Assembly (NCBI GenBank): GCA_936941155.1
Contig: CAKZJE010000107.1
Span: forward strand, 1-64,000
Reading direction: 5' to 3'
Origin: an uncultured Methylomonas sp.
GTDB lineage: Bacteria > Pseudomonadota > Gammaproteobacteria > Methylococcales > Methylomonadaceae
Length of the DNA stretch: 64,000 nucleotides
Shown: positions 25,641 through 34,503 of the stretch, in pieces
Layout: each line of letters starts with the position of its first letter
How positions within the stretch are numbered: the first letter of the stretch is position 1
Made by a program: the position numbers and the translations under genes
Notes under the pieces: generated by a model
The model's input: the letters and a program-made list of their open reading frames with translations, nothing else
Databases searched by the model: none
Told to the model about the DNA's origin: nothing

Positions 25641-28019
25641 CTAAATACTGGGGATTTCAACCCAAAAACAACTCCCCTTCCTCACTTCACTTTCCACACC
25701 AATCGTGCCGTGCATGGCTTCAATCAGTTTTTTGCTAATCACCAAACCAATGCCAGTGCCTTCTATATTGGAGTTTTTGGCACTCAAGCGTTCAAATGGT
25801 TGAAATAATTTGGCAATTTGTTGTTCGGATAACCCTTTTCCGGTGTCTGTAACGTTGACTCTTAACAACTGAGGATTTATCACACGACACGAAATACTCA
25901 CAGTGCCACCGATGCGATTATATTTGATTGCGTTGGAAATTAAATTCAGCAGCACTTGTTTAAAACGCAATTTATCGGCTATCACAGCACTATGACAATC
26001 TTTACAAGTCTCATCAATCAACGTCACTTGATTTTTGATTGCTAACGGCTGCACCAAGCTTAAACAATTCTGTATTAATTCGCCTAAATCAACGGCTTCC
26101 AAATTTAATTGTAATTTATCAGATTCAATTTTCGCCAAATCTAATACTTCATTAATTAAATCCATCAAATGATGTCCTGCCGTTAAAATATGTTGCACAC
26201 TATCGGTTTGATCTTCAGACAATTCGTCTAATTCCAGCAGCTGCGCAAATCCTAACACTGCATTCATTGGCGTGCGTAGCTCATGGCTCATGCTAGATAA
26301 AAACTCACTTTTCGCCCGATTAGCCCGCGTTGCAGCTAGTTCAGCCTCGTGCATTGCTTGTTCTGCTAATTTGCGTTCGGTAATATTTTCATGGCTAATC
26401 ACCACGCCGTTTTTTTCACCTTGCAACTGCGAAACCGTCATATAAAACCAACGATTTTCAGTTGGCGAATGACAGGGATATTCAATATGGAATTCTTCCT
26501 GTTGCCCTGCCATCACCGCTTTAATTCCAACTAAAAATTGATTTGATGATAGCGCATCATTTGCATGAGTACCTTCATCTGCCGAGGCTTGCAGGTAATT
26601 GAAGCCTAGCATGTAGTTACGCTCGTCCGACATTCCATTGTCCTGCGCAAATCGCTGCCAAGCTCGATTCACCATAATAATCGTTCCGGTGGAATCTAAC
26701 ACAGCAATATGCGGCGTGAGCGAATTTAAAATACTCGTGCTAAGTGATTCACTATTTTTCAAAGCATTTTCCATTTGTTTTCGTTCTGTAATATCAGTGA
26801 GAAAACCATGCCAAACCGTTGCGCCATCTTCTTGTCGTTCTGGCAAGGCATTACCAAGCAGCCAACGTTCGCTACCATCATCAAAGCAAATGCGGCATTC
26901 ATGTAACCAAGGAAATAAATTTTTTGCAGAATACTTCATAGAAGTTAGCAATTGTGCATAATCTTCACGATGAACCACTGCCAGAATCTTCTCGCTGTTT
27001 TCCAACACATCTTCAGGATTCAAATGAAAAATATCTTGAATCGCCAAACTACAATACGGAAAACAAGTGCTGCCGTCGGCATTTAAGCGAAATTGAAACA
27101 CCATGCCCGGCACGCGACTGGCAATTTTTTGTAACCGTTCTAAAGCCTCCAGCTGTTCGAGGTGCGCTTGTTTATACTCGCCCAATAACACCGCGATAAA
27201 TTGTCCAGCTAATGCCATGCTCAATAAATAACCATTTAAATCGAGCAATAAAATCACATTTTTCTCTACAAATACGCCGTGCATCTGTTGCGTTAATAAC
27301 AAACTCACCGCTGCCACAATTGTGGTTGCCAAATTCACCATCGTGATACCGCCAGCTTCTGCGATAAAAATCAGCAACGGCACAGTCACTGCAAACGCCA
27401 AAGTTACACTGCTAAACAGCGCGGTAGAAAACAAAATCCCTGCCGTTGCCAGCACAAATACACTGAACTTACGAAAGTTGTATAAACTTTGGCGTAAATT
27501 GTTTTTATGAGTATAAGCAGTCAACAGCAACGGTGTGATTAAGGCTTGCCCTAACGCATTGCCACACCACCAAGAAAAGCAGGCTATGGTAAATTGTGAG
27601 GTTGGCACGACATTGTTTAACCATAGCAATGTTGTGCCTAATGTGGCACTAAAAGGTTGCAATATAAAGAAAATCAACAAAAATAATCCCGAAACATCAC
27701 GGATTTTTGCTAACGTTGATTGTAATGCTAATCGGTGAAAAAGTATTGTCCCAAGTACCGCTTCAAGACTATTAATGATTGATACGCCTAACGCGGCGTG
27801 CCAATGCAAGCCATTGTATAAAGCCAATAATAATTGCCCTAAAAACACGCCAAGCCACATGCGCTTGCCAAATAAAATCGTGGCTGCAAGGGCAAATCCT
27901 TCGGCGGCAAAGACCACTAAAGTCACAATGCCATGCGAAACGGAGAGGGAAAAACTGGCTTGTCCCGCTGCAAAATAAGACGCTGCCAGCAATAGCACTT
28001 GCAGAAAATATTTAGGCAT
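25641..28019 (-). CDS. MASE1-PAS-PAS sensor histidine kinase
   Basis: A membrane kinase with an N-terminal MASE1 sensory domain of about eight transmembrane segments ('LLAASYFAAGQASFSLS', 'GFALAATILFGKRMWLGVFLG'), a short coiled-coil, two PAS domains each followed by 'DITERKQ/NITERKLAEQ'-type linkers, HisKA with the His in 'SSMSHELRTPMNAVLGFAQL', and HATPase ('GTGIGLVISKKL'). The frame stays open to 28160, but ATG 28019 (MPKYFLQVLLLAASYF) leads straight into the first membrane segment; ATG 28055 is the alternative. The kinase core is a close paralogue of the preceding gene's. No response regulator is adjacent, so its output partner is elsewhere. Confidence 0.9.
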   Translation of the reverse strand: MPKYFLQVLLLAASYFAAGQASFSLSVSHGIVTLVVFAAEGFALAATILFGKRMWLGVFLGQLLLALYNGLHWHAALGVSIINSLEAVLGTILFHRLALQSTLAKIRDVSGLFLLIFFILQPFSATLGTTLLWLNNVVPTSQFTIACFSWWCGNALGQALITPLLLTAYTHKNNLRQSLYNFRKFSVFVLATAGILFSTALFSSVTLAFAVTVPLLIFIAEAGGITMVNLATTIVAAVSLLLTQQMHGVFVEKNVILLLDLNGYLLSMALAGQFIAVLLGEYKQAHLEQLEALERLQKIASRVPGMVFQFRLNADGSTCFPYCSLAIQDIFHLNPEDVLENSEKILAVVHREDYAQLLTSMKYSAKNLFPWLHECRICFDDGSERWLLGNALPERQEDGATVWHGFLTDITERKQMENALKNSESLSTSILNSLTPHIAVLDSTGTIIMVNRAWQRFAQDNGMSDERNYMLGFNYLQASADEGTHANDALSSNQFLVGIKAVMAGQQEEFHIEYPCHSPTENRWFYMTVSQLQGEKNGVVISHENITERKLAEQAMHEAELAATRANRAKSEFLSSMSHELRTPMNAVLGFAQLLELDELSEDQTDSVQHILTAGHHLMDLINEVLDLAKIESDKLQLNLEAVDLGELIQNCLSLVQPLAIKNQVTLIDETCKDCHSAVIADKLRFKQVLLNLISNAIKYNRIGGTVSISCRVINPQLLRVNVTDTGKGLSEQQIAKLFQPFERLSAKNSNIEGTGIGLVISKKLIEAMHGTIGVESEVRKGSCFWVEIPSI

Positions 28020-28196
28020 AAAGTGCACCTGTATTGCTGAAAAACGATAACTCATTGATAAAAGTGTGTAATTGGAGTCAAAAAAATAACGGTTAAGCCT
28101 AAACGTAATCTTGCAAAGTTTCAAATCGAAAAGCGGCGTTTCAGTTTTTAAGTTATTCACAAATATTTTCCACTATGTGGGAGCGACTTTTTTCTT

Positions 28197-28290
28197 GTTC
28201 CCACGCGCCGCGTGGGAACACATGCTGTATCGCGCTGCGATACGAGACGCAGCGCGTCAAAGCGACATTCCCACACAGCGTGTGGGAACG
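28197..28290. repeat. Compound GTTCCCACGC palindromic repeat
   Basis: A run of hairpins: GTTCCCACGCgCCGCGTGGGAAC, GTATCGCGCTGCGATAC, ACGCAGCGCGT and TTCCCACACAGCGTGTGGGAA. The GTTCCCACGC...GCGTGGGAAC motif is a common dispersed repeat in large gammaproteobacterial genomes. It lies upstream of bioA. Confidence 0.75.
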
Positions 28291-28319
28291 AGAGAACGAG
28301 AGAAAATACAAAAAAATTT

Positions 28320-28369
28320 CAAGACGACTGGTCGTTTTTTAAATATTTTTAAAACGACCAGTCGTCTTG
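28320..28369. repeat. 50-base palindrome CAAGACGACTGGTCGT...
   Basis: CAAGACGACTGGTCGTTTT and its complement flank an AT-rich centre. The same CGACTGGTCGTC core appears at 46027-46044 and CGACCAGTCGTC at 21165-21177. It lies 114 bases upstream of the bioA ATG and could fold in the leader RNA. Confidence 0.75.
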
Positions 28370-28482
28370 AAAAATTTCACTGTAAATTACATTCCAATGA
28401 GAATCCACTTCGCGAAAATAAAATTCCGCGCCTTTGTGCGGTATACTTTGCAACAAAACTTTTCTCAAAATCACAAACCACA

Positions 28483-29832
28483 ATGAACAACCAATCCTTT
28501 ATTCAACGCGATGCGCAAGTGCTTTGGCATCCTTGCACCCAAATGAAAGACCACGAAACCCTGCCTGTTGTGCCCATTAAAAGCGGCAAAGGCGTGTGGT
28601 TGGAAGATTTTGACGGCAATCGCTATTTGGATGCGATTAGCTCGTGGTGGGTGAATCTGTTTGGACATGCCAATCCACATATTAATCAAGCGTTAAAAAA
28701 TCAACTCGATTCGCTGGAGCATGTGATTTTAAGCGGCATGACACACGATGCCGCAATTACCTTAGCGGAAAAATTGGTGGAAATTACGCCAGCCAACTTA
28801 AGCAAATGTTTTTATGCTGACAGCGGCTCGGCGGCGATTGAAGTCGCGTTGAAAATGAGTTTTCACTATTGGCAAAATCGCGGACAAAAACAAAAAACCA
28901 AATTTATCACGCTGGATAATAGCTATCACGGCGAAACGCTGGGCGCATTGGCGATGTGCAATTTGGGATATTTTAAGGAAACCTACGCGCCGCTATTAAT
29001 GGATGTGATTACTGTGCCGAGTCCCGACTGTTTTCATCGAGAAGTAGGCGAATCTACCCATGATTATTCGGTGCGGCAATTTGCGCTGATGGAAAAAGCG
29101 ATTGCCGAAAATGCGGATAATGTCGCTGCGGTAATTGTTGAGCCGTTGGTGCAAGGCGCGGGGCGAATGCGCATGTACGATCCGATTTATTTAACTTTGC
29201 TGCGGGCGGCGTGCGATAAATACAACGTGCATTTGATTGCTGATGAAATTGCGGTCGGTTTTGGGCGCACCGGAACATTATTTGCCTGTGAACAAGCCGG
29301 CATCAGCCCCGATTTCATGTGTTTATCCAAAGGTTTAACCGGCGGTTATTTACCGTTATCAGTGGTTTTAACGCACGATGAGGTTTATCAAGCCTTTTAT
29401 GATGATTATCAAAATTTAACCGCCTTTTTGCATTCGCACAGTTATTGCGGCAATCCTTTAGGTTGTCGGGCGGGTGTGGCAACGATTGAAATTTTTCAAC
29501 AGCAGAATATTATCGAAAAAAATAAAGCGTTAAGTGTGGCAATGGCAACAGCAACTGCGCGTTTTAACGAACATTCTCATGTGATTGATGTGCGCCAAAC
29601 CGGAATGATTTTGGCGATTGAATTTGTGAAAAACAAACAAACGGGCGAGGCGTTTGCGTGGCAAGAGCGGCGCAATTTAAAAGTGTATCAATACGCGCTC
29701 TCAAAAGGTTTGCTGCTACGTCCGATTGGCAATGTGATTTATTTTATGCCGCCTTATGTTATCACCGAACAGGAAATTCACTGGATGGCTGATGTAACGT
29801 GGGACGCGCTCAATTTTGCGGTGCAAGGATAA
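28483..29832 (+). CDS. bioA: Adenosylmethionine-8-amino-7-oxononanoate aminotransferase
   Basis: The 449-aa class III PLP aminotransferase converts KAPA to DAPA with SAM as amino donor, in biotin synthesis. BioA-specific features are 'VLWHPCTQMKDHE' at the start and 'AISSWWVNLFGHANPHIN'; the PLP Lys is in 'MCLSKGLTGGYLPLS' and the cofactor Asp in 'LIADEIAVGFGRTG'. The open frame begins at 28111, but that part runs through dispersed repeats, and the ATG at 28483 (MNNQSFIQRDAQVLWHP) is the true start. No other bio gene is adjacent. rsmE starts 2 bases after its stop. Confidence 0.96.
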   Translation: MNNQSFIQRDAQVLWHPCTQMKDHETLPVVPIKSGKGVWLEDFDGNRYLDAISSWWVNLFGHANPHINQALKNQLDSLEHVILSGMTHDAAITLAEKLVEITPANLSKCFYADSGSAAIEVALKMSFHYWQNRGQKQKTKFITLDNSYHGETLGALAMCNLGYFKETYAPLLMDVITVPSPDCFHREVGESTHDYSVRQFALMEKAIAENADNVAAVIVEPLVQGAGRMRMYDPIYLTLLRAACDKYNVHLIADEIAVGFGRTGTLFACEQAGISPDFMCLSKGLTGGYLPLSVVLTHDEVYQAFYDDYQNLTAFLHSHSYCGNPLGCRAGVATIEIFQQQNIIEKNKALSVAMATATARFNEHSHVIDVRQTGMILAIEFVKNKQTGEAFAWQERRNLKVYQYALSKGLLLRPIGNVIYFMPPYVITEQEIHWMADVTWDALNFAVQG

Positions 29833-29834
29833 TC

Positions 29835-30623
29835 ATGCGAGTGTCTCGATTATATTTAGCCGTCACGCTGCAAGTGGGGCAAACTTTCGCGCTCGACGAC
29901 GATTCTGCCCATTATTTGCGCACCGTGTTACGCTTAAAAGAACAAACGGAACTGATTTTATTTAATGGTGAAGATGGAGAATATTTAGCCAGCTTAACCG
30001 AAGTCAGTCGTAAACATGTGCGGGTTTTCATCAAAGAATGGATTAATCGCAGTGTCGAATCGTCATTGAATGTGGTGATGGGCTTGGGGATTTCACGCGG
30101 CGATAGAATGGATTTAGCGGTGCAAAAATCGGTGGAATTAGGCGTAAACACGATTACGCCATTGATTACTGCTCGTTGTAATGTGCCTCTTAAAGCAGAC
30201 AAAGAAAATAGCAGCGCAGACCTTCCAGGTTTTAAAAACCTGGAAGGTCTCAAAAAAAGCAAAGAATCATCAAAGCTCCTGCATTGGCAAAAAATTGCAC
30301 AACACGCCAGCGAACAAAGTGGACGCACGCTTGTGCCGCCGTTAAATCCTATCGAAGAATTGGAAAATTGGGTGACGCAGCAGCAAGGTTTAAAAATTTT
30401 TTTAGATCCTTATGCGCAATTCACTTTAAAACAATTGCAACCGGAACAAAATTTAGTCACTTTGTTATCAGGGCCTGAAGGCGGTTTTACTGAAACGGAA
30501 CGTGAAATTGCGAAAGCGGCAGGATTTATTCCTGTGTCATTAGGAAAGCGAATTTTACGAACTGAAACGGCTGCGTTAGCGGCTTTATCTGCTGTGCAAA
30601 TGCTCTGGGGGGATTTTGCGTAA
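29835..30623 (+). CDS. rsmE: 16S rRNA m3U1498 methyltransferase, with repeat-encoded insertion
   Basis: RsmE methylates U1498 of 16S rRNA with SAM. Family motifs are 'RLYLAVTLQVGQTF', 'GLGISRGDRMDLAVQKSVELG', 'QKIAQHASEQSGRTLVP', 'LLSGPEGGFTETERE' and 'LGKRILRTETAALAAL' forming the SPOUT knot. The protein is 262 aa against about 243 in E. coli. The extra roughly 19 residues lie between the 'RCNVPL' strand and the 'HWQKIA' helix (residues about 122-143) and are encoded partly by a perfect palindrome at 30218-30250, a member of a dispersed repeat family. The ATG at 29835 is 2 bases after bioA. Confidence 0.95.
   Translation: MRVSRLYLAVTLQVGQTFALDDDSAHYLRTVLRLKEQTELILFNGEDGEYLASLTEVSRKHVRVFIKEWINRSVESSLNVVMGLGISRGDRMDLAVQKSVELGVNTITPLITARCNVPLKADKENSSADLPGFKNLEGLKKSKESSKLLHWQKIAQHASEQSGRTLVPPLNPIEELENWVTQQQGLKIFLDPYAQFTLKQLQPEQNLVTLLSGPEGGFTETEREIAKAAGFIPVSLGKRILRTETAALAALSAVQMLWGDFA
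30218..30250. repeat. Palindromic repeat inserted in-frame in rsmE
   Basis: AGACCTTCCAGGTTTT and AAAACCTGGAAGGTCT form a near-perfect 33-base palindrome inside the rsmE frame, read as 'ADLPGFKNLEGL'. Relatives lie in intergenic positions at 17355, 31527, 43425, 43567 and 57647. Confidence 0.85.
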
Positions 30624-31506
30624 CGTGTTTTTGCCGCATTATGTCGTGGCCATTTTGTTTCCGCTGCTGATTTTATTCGTGCTGATTAGCGTCTCTTGCG
30701 TGCTCAGTTATGGCATCGTGATGACAGTCGGCGAAATTTTGCCGCTGCATAAATTAATTAGCAAAGTCACCGAGTTTTTATTGCTGCTCAGTTTTTTTCC
30801 ATTACGCGGCTGGTTAAACTTATCATGGACAGGCATTGGATTTTCGCCTAAACATCTGTTTTTTAAACAAATGTTGACAGGTATCGGTACAGGATTATTA
30901 ACATTGCTGCCAATGTTCGGATTGCTGTATTTATTAGGCGTAAATGTTTGGGATGACAGCAAAGTCTGGACGCTAGGCATGGTGCTGAAAAAAACCACGA
31001 TTTCATTTTTGTTAGCGTTGTTAATTTCCGTGATAGAAGAACCGATTTTTCGCGGGATTTTATTAGAAGGTTTATTAAATAAAACAAACACTTGGCTTGC
31101 GGTGATTATCAGTTCAGCTTATTACGCGGGTTTGCATTTTTTAGCGACCAGTCATCAAGTGCCTTTGCAAGAAATCAGCTTGAGCACAGGATTTATGTTA
31201 TTTGCGGAAGCAATTGGCAATTGTGTGAATCCATCCGTGCTGCCAGCTTTTATCGGATTGTTGATGGTCGGTGTGTTTTTAGCGATGATTCGCACGCAGT
31301 TTAAAACCAGTTTAGGGTTTTGTATCGGTTGTCATGCCAGTTGGGTGTGGCAAATTAAAATCAATAAAGATGTTTTTAATACAGATTTTGACTCACCTTA
31401 TGCGTATTTGGTGAGTAATTACGATGGTTTAGTTGGTGGTTTAATCGCAGGTTGGTTGTTGTTGGCGACGTTGATTTTTTTGGCTTATCAAGGTGGGCGG
31501 CAATAA
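30616..31506 (+). CDS. CPBP-family intramembrane metalloprotease
   Basis: A 296-aa membrane protein with about eight hydrophobic segments and the CPBP/Abi (CAAX protease) motifs: 'ISVIEEPIFRGILLEGLL' (the E-E-x-x-x-R motif) and 'SSAYYAGLHFLAT' and 'GFCIGCHASWVW' (the His-containing motifs). Such proteases cleave membrane substrates or process peptides. The start is TTG at 30616 (overlapping rsmE by 8 bases, after GGGGGG) or GTG at 30625; no suitable ATG exists nearby. It appears translationally coupled to rsmE and so part of a bioA-rsmE-protease operon. Confidence 0.85.
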   Translation: MRNVFLPHYVVAILFPLLILFVLISVSCVLSYGIVMTVGEILPLHKLISKVTEFLLLLSFFPLRGWLNLSWTGIGFSPKHLFFKQMLTGIGTGLLTLLPMFGLLYLLGVNVWDDSKVWTLGMVLKKTTISFLLALLISVIEEPIFRGILLEGLLNKTNTWLAVIISSAYYAGLHFLATSHQVPLQEISLSTGFMLFAEAIGNCVNPSVLPAFIGLLMVGVFLAMIRTQFKTSLGFCIGCHASWVWQIKINKDVFNTDFDSPYAYLVSNYDGLVGGLIAGWLLLATLIFLAYQGGRQ

Positions 31507-31526
31507 TCTAAATTCTCAAAAAACGC

Positions 31527-31563
31527 AAACCTTCCAAGTCTTTAAGATATGGAAGGTTTTTTT
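31527..31563. terminator. Terminator between the protease and RTX genes
   Basis: AAACCTTCCAAG...ATATGGAAGGTTT with seven T's after it on the plus strand. It serves the plus-strand bioA-rsmE-protease operon and, having A's on the left, may also serve the convergent minus-strand gene. It is a member of the CCTTCC palindrome family. Confidence 0.8.
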
Positions 31564-31567
31564 ACGC

Positions 31568-33469
31568 TTACAAAACAAAATCTGCTACCGCTAGTGCACT
31601 GACACCAGTGAGCAAAATTGAAAATTCAGGGCTGCTATCAGTATCATTACTGCCATATAAAATATGACTGGCAGCATCAAAACGTAATTGTCCCGCTGCA
31701 TTTGTGGTGCTGAATGCAGTAGCACCGATAAAGCTAAATGCTTGATTGCCCACTGTATTTGTATTTGCATCAATCGCGGAAAGATCTATTTTGTCTGCTT
31801 GCGCATGTTTGAAATCAACAATTGTGTCTCGCTTGGTTGCGGTAATCCCTGTTTCCGTCACAGCAGCAAACTTGAAAACATCCGCCCCTGTACTGCCTGT
31901 TAATTTGTCTTTTCCTGCGCCGCCTATCAATACGTCATTGCCTGCACCGCCATTAAGTACGTTAGCTTTTGCATTGCCTGTGAGCGTATTTTTTAAGCCA
32001 TTGCCTGTGCCATTAATTGCCGAAGTTCCCAACAGAGTCAGGTTTTCTACATTAGCTCCTAACGTATAATTGATGTAGCTTTTAACCGTGTCAATTTGGG
32101 TTGTAAGTGTTGATGTTTCAATAACAACATCACCTGTATTATCAACGGTATAAGTGTCATTGCCTAACCCGCCCGTCATCGTGTCAGCCCCTGCTAAACC
32201 ATTAATAGTGTCATTACCCGCTGTGCCAGTCAGTGAATCATTACCTGCTGTGGGCGTGGTGCTAATTGAAAAGGGATTTGCGGTGGTATAAACATTTTCA
32301 CTATTGCTGGGGTCAGTTGCTGAATTACTATTCCAACGGCTAAAACTGATAGTTGCGTTGTCACCGCTAAAATTGGGCGATTCACTATCACCTAAATTGG
32401 TATTATCAGCGAGTCTTACAATCTCACCTGTGTCTACTTTTACCACAAACACATCAGCAGCGTTATTGGCATCACCAATAACTAAATTAGTCGCATCACT
32501 GACGAAAGCAACGGTTTTTCCATCAGGACTGATGGTCACATCCCAACTATTACCGTCTATAGATTGTCCGTCATAACCTACCGTAAGCAGTTTTATCATG
32601 CCGGTTGTCCAATCTTTTACATAAACCGAAGCATAGCCAGCATCGTTGGTGCTGTAATACAAATCAGTGGCGTAACTGACAAATGCAACTTGTGAACCAT
32701 CAGCACTTATGGATGGATTATCACTCCAGCCGTAAGCCGAATCCCCCACACCATTGCTGCTAATCAGTGTCACTGCGCCTGTTTGCATGTCTTTTACAAA
32801 TACATCGCGGTTATCGTTGCTGTCGTTGGCGATTAAATTGCTGGCATCACTGGAAAACGCGACATAGCGACCATTATCGCTAATCACCGGATGAAAACTA
32901 TCCCAATCTGTTTGAATACCATCAACCGTTTGACTAACTAAACTCAACGCACCTGTGCTGACATTTTTCAGATAAATATCATTTGTGCCGTTGAAATCAG
33001 TAGTTATCAGATTTGAGGCTTGGCTTTCAAACACCACATACAACCCGTCTCTGGTCATATCGGCGTTGCCGCTCCAACCGTCACCGACTTGTGTGCCAAT
33101 CCCACTAATCAATTTTATAGCGTTGGTGCTGGTGTCTTTGATGAAAATATCGCTGTCGTTATTGTTGTCATTGGCAATCAAGTTGTCCGCGTAACTTGAG
33201 AACAGCACAAATCGCCCATCGTTGCTGATGTCAGGTTGGTAACTGTTGGAATTGGCTTCAAAACCTGCGGCTGTAGTGCTGACCAGTTTTAATGCGCCTG
33301 TTTGGGTGTTTTTTAAATAAATCAGATTTTGCCCGTAAGCTTGGGTGGATAAGTTTTGTGCATCACTGGCAAACACGGCATATTGTCCGTTTTGGCTTAA
33401 AGTCGCTTGATTGCTGATGCTGTTGCCGACCACATTAGTGGCAGTGCTGCTGATTAAAGTGGTAGTCAT
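31568..33469 (-). CDS. RTX protein with N-terminal beta-propeller, type I secretion substrate
   Basis: The 633-aa protein has about seven WD40-like (PD40/TolB-type) repeats in residues 1-400, each of the form 'PSISADGSQVAFVSYATDLY' plus '.VFVKDMQTGAVTLIS', then RTX calcium-binding nonapeptides ('GNDTINGLAGADTMTGGLGN', 'LNGGAGNDVLIGGAGKDKL') and a C-terminal M10/serralysin-type domain ending 'LTGVSALAVADFVL', a type I secretion signal. There is no N-terminal signal peptide, consistent with this route. No ABC exporter is nearby. Its ATG overlaps the Rpn gene's stop as ATGA, so it is translationally coupled to that gene. It is likely an extracellular or surface protein of unknown target. Confidence 0.88.
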   Translation of the reverse strand: MTTTLISSTATNVVGNSISNQATLSQNGQYAVFASDAQNLSTQAYGQNLIYLKNTQTGALKLVSTTAAGFEANSNSYQPDISNDGRFVLFSSYADNLIANDNNNDSDIFIKDTSTNAIKLISGIGTQVGDGWSGNADMTRDGLYVVFESQASNLITTDFNGTNDIYLKNVSTGALSLVSQTVDGIQTDWDSFHPVISDNGRYVAFSSDASNLIANDSNDNRDVFVKDMQTGAVTLISSNGVGDSAYGWSDNPSISADGSQVAFVSYATDLYYSTNDAGYASVYVKDWTTGMIKLLTVGYDGQSIDGNSWDVTISPDGKTVAFVSDATNLVIGDANNAADVFVVKVDTGEIVRLADNTNLGDSESPNFSGDNATISFSRWNSNSATDPSNSENVYTTANPFSISTTPTAGNDSLTGTAGNDTINGLAGADTMTGGLGNDTYTVDNTGDVVIETSTLTTQIDTVKSYINYTLGANVENLTLLGTSAINGTGNGLKNTLTGNAKANVLNGGAGNDVLIGGAGKDKLTGSTGADVFKFAAVTETGITATKRDTIVDFKHAQADKIDLSAIDANTNTVGNQAFSFIGATAFSTTNAAGQLRFDAASHILYGSNDTDSSPEFSILLTGVSALAVADFVL

Positions 33470-34449
33470 AATAAATCCTCATTGAGCAAAAATGCCGCTT
33501 GTAAAGTTTTTGCGTCTAAAATCGCCTCTGCCCAGCTTTCCAACTCATCCGTAGAAGCATTCGCTAATTTTGCCTGCGCCCAATCCGGCAATTCACCAAA
33601 ACGTTTGCGCAACTGCCGTCTCAGCACTAACGCTTCGCCTTCTAACAAGCCTTTTTGCAAGCCTTTTTGCAATCCTTTTTCCTCTCCTTTACCTTCCCAG
33701 TAATCAACCCAGGAATCCACACATTCTTCTAACATAATTGCCATCTCCTCTAAATTCTTTGCTGCTTTAAAAGCGTTTGGTTCTTTCAAACGCATTGATA
33801 AGTTGTATTCTACCCAATGCCTGAAAATCCGCTCCAGTTCAGGCGTATGTTTTACCAACAAAAACAACCGTGCTACTTGTTTGGCTTTTGTGAAAATATC
33901 ATCATTTTTTTCGAGCTGAAACAAGGTGGCGACGGCATTATCAATCTGCATTAAGGTTTCATTTTCATATTGACACTCATCTATCAAGAAAAACGATAAG
34001 CTTGGACAATACTGCGCTAAAACTTCATGCGGTTGGGCAATCAATTCCTGAATCGCTTGCGGATATTTCCAAGCGTGTTGTCCACGATGTAACACAATCG
34101 GCATCACGGGCGGTAATTTATCGTGCGTTTTTAGATTTTGGCTGCTAATCAAGTCTTGATACAGCAAGCCGATGTAGGTCATTATCCGCACGGGCATAAA
34201 ATAGTCAGGTTCTGATTGAAATTCTAACAGCAGATAGACATATAAATCCTGTTCATGCCAGCGCACTTTCCAAATCAAATCATCAAACCGTTCACGGCAA
34301 TCCTCAGTGACGTAGCTGTTATTGGTTTTTTCCAGAGTTGAAAAATCCAATTCATTCACCCAGTCTTGTTTAACAAAGCTTTGCAGCAATTGCTGAACAA
34401 TTTCAGGATGGCTAAAAATGGCTTTGTAACTGGCATCGTGTGATTTCAA
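33466..34449 (-). CDS. Rpn-family recombination-promoting nuclease (copy 1)
   Basis: The 327-aa protein is of the Rpn/YhgA-like family (PD-(D/E)XK nuclease, formerly 'transposase_31'). The core is 'RFDDLIWKVRWHEQDLYVYL' followed by 'LLEFQSEPDYFMPVRI', giving Asp and E-x-Q residues. It ends with a DUF4351-type domain ('VLRRQLRKRFGELPDWAQ'). A linker of 'KGLQ' repeats joins them. The start is TTG, five bases after GGAG, in both copies. Rpn proteins cut DNA and raise recA-independent recombination in E. coli. A near-identical copy lies at 37037-38053, differing mainly in linker length. Confidence 0.88.
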   Translation of the reverse strand: MKSHDASYKAIFSHPEIVQQLLQSFVKQDWVNELDFSTLEKTNNSYVTEDCRERFDDLIWKVRWHEQDLYVYLLLEFQSEPDYFMPVRIMTYIGLLYQDLISSQNLKTHDKLPPVMPIVLHRGQHAWKYPQAIQELIAQPHEVLAQYCPSLSFFLIDECQYENETLMQIDNAVATLFQLEKNDDIFTKAKQVARLFLLVKHTPELERIFRHWVEYNLSMRLKEPNAFKAAKNLEEMAIMLEECVDSWVDYWEGKGEEKGLQKGLQKGLLEGEALVLRRQLRKRFGELPDWAQAKLANASTDELESWAEAILDAKTLQAAFLLNEDLL

Positions 34450-34503
34450 AGGGTCTCCAAGTGTGTTTGATTAATCATGATTCAGACAAAATGTAGGTTT
34501 TCA

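Noticed and set aside
28320-28369. Palindrome AAGACGACTGGTCGT as a TetR-type operator of bioA
   Set aside because: The same core recurs at unrelated places (46027, 21165), so it is a dispersed repeat. A regulatory role is not supported by any TetR gene nearby.
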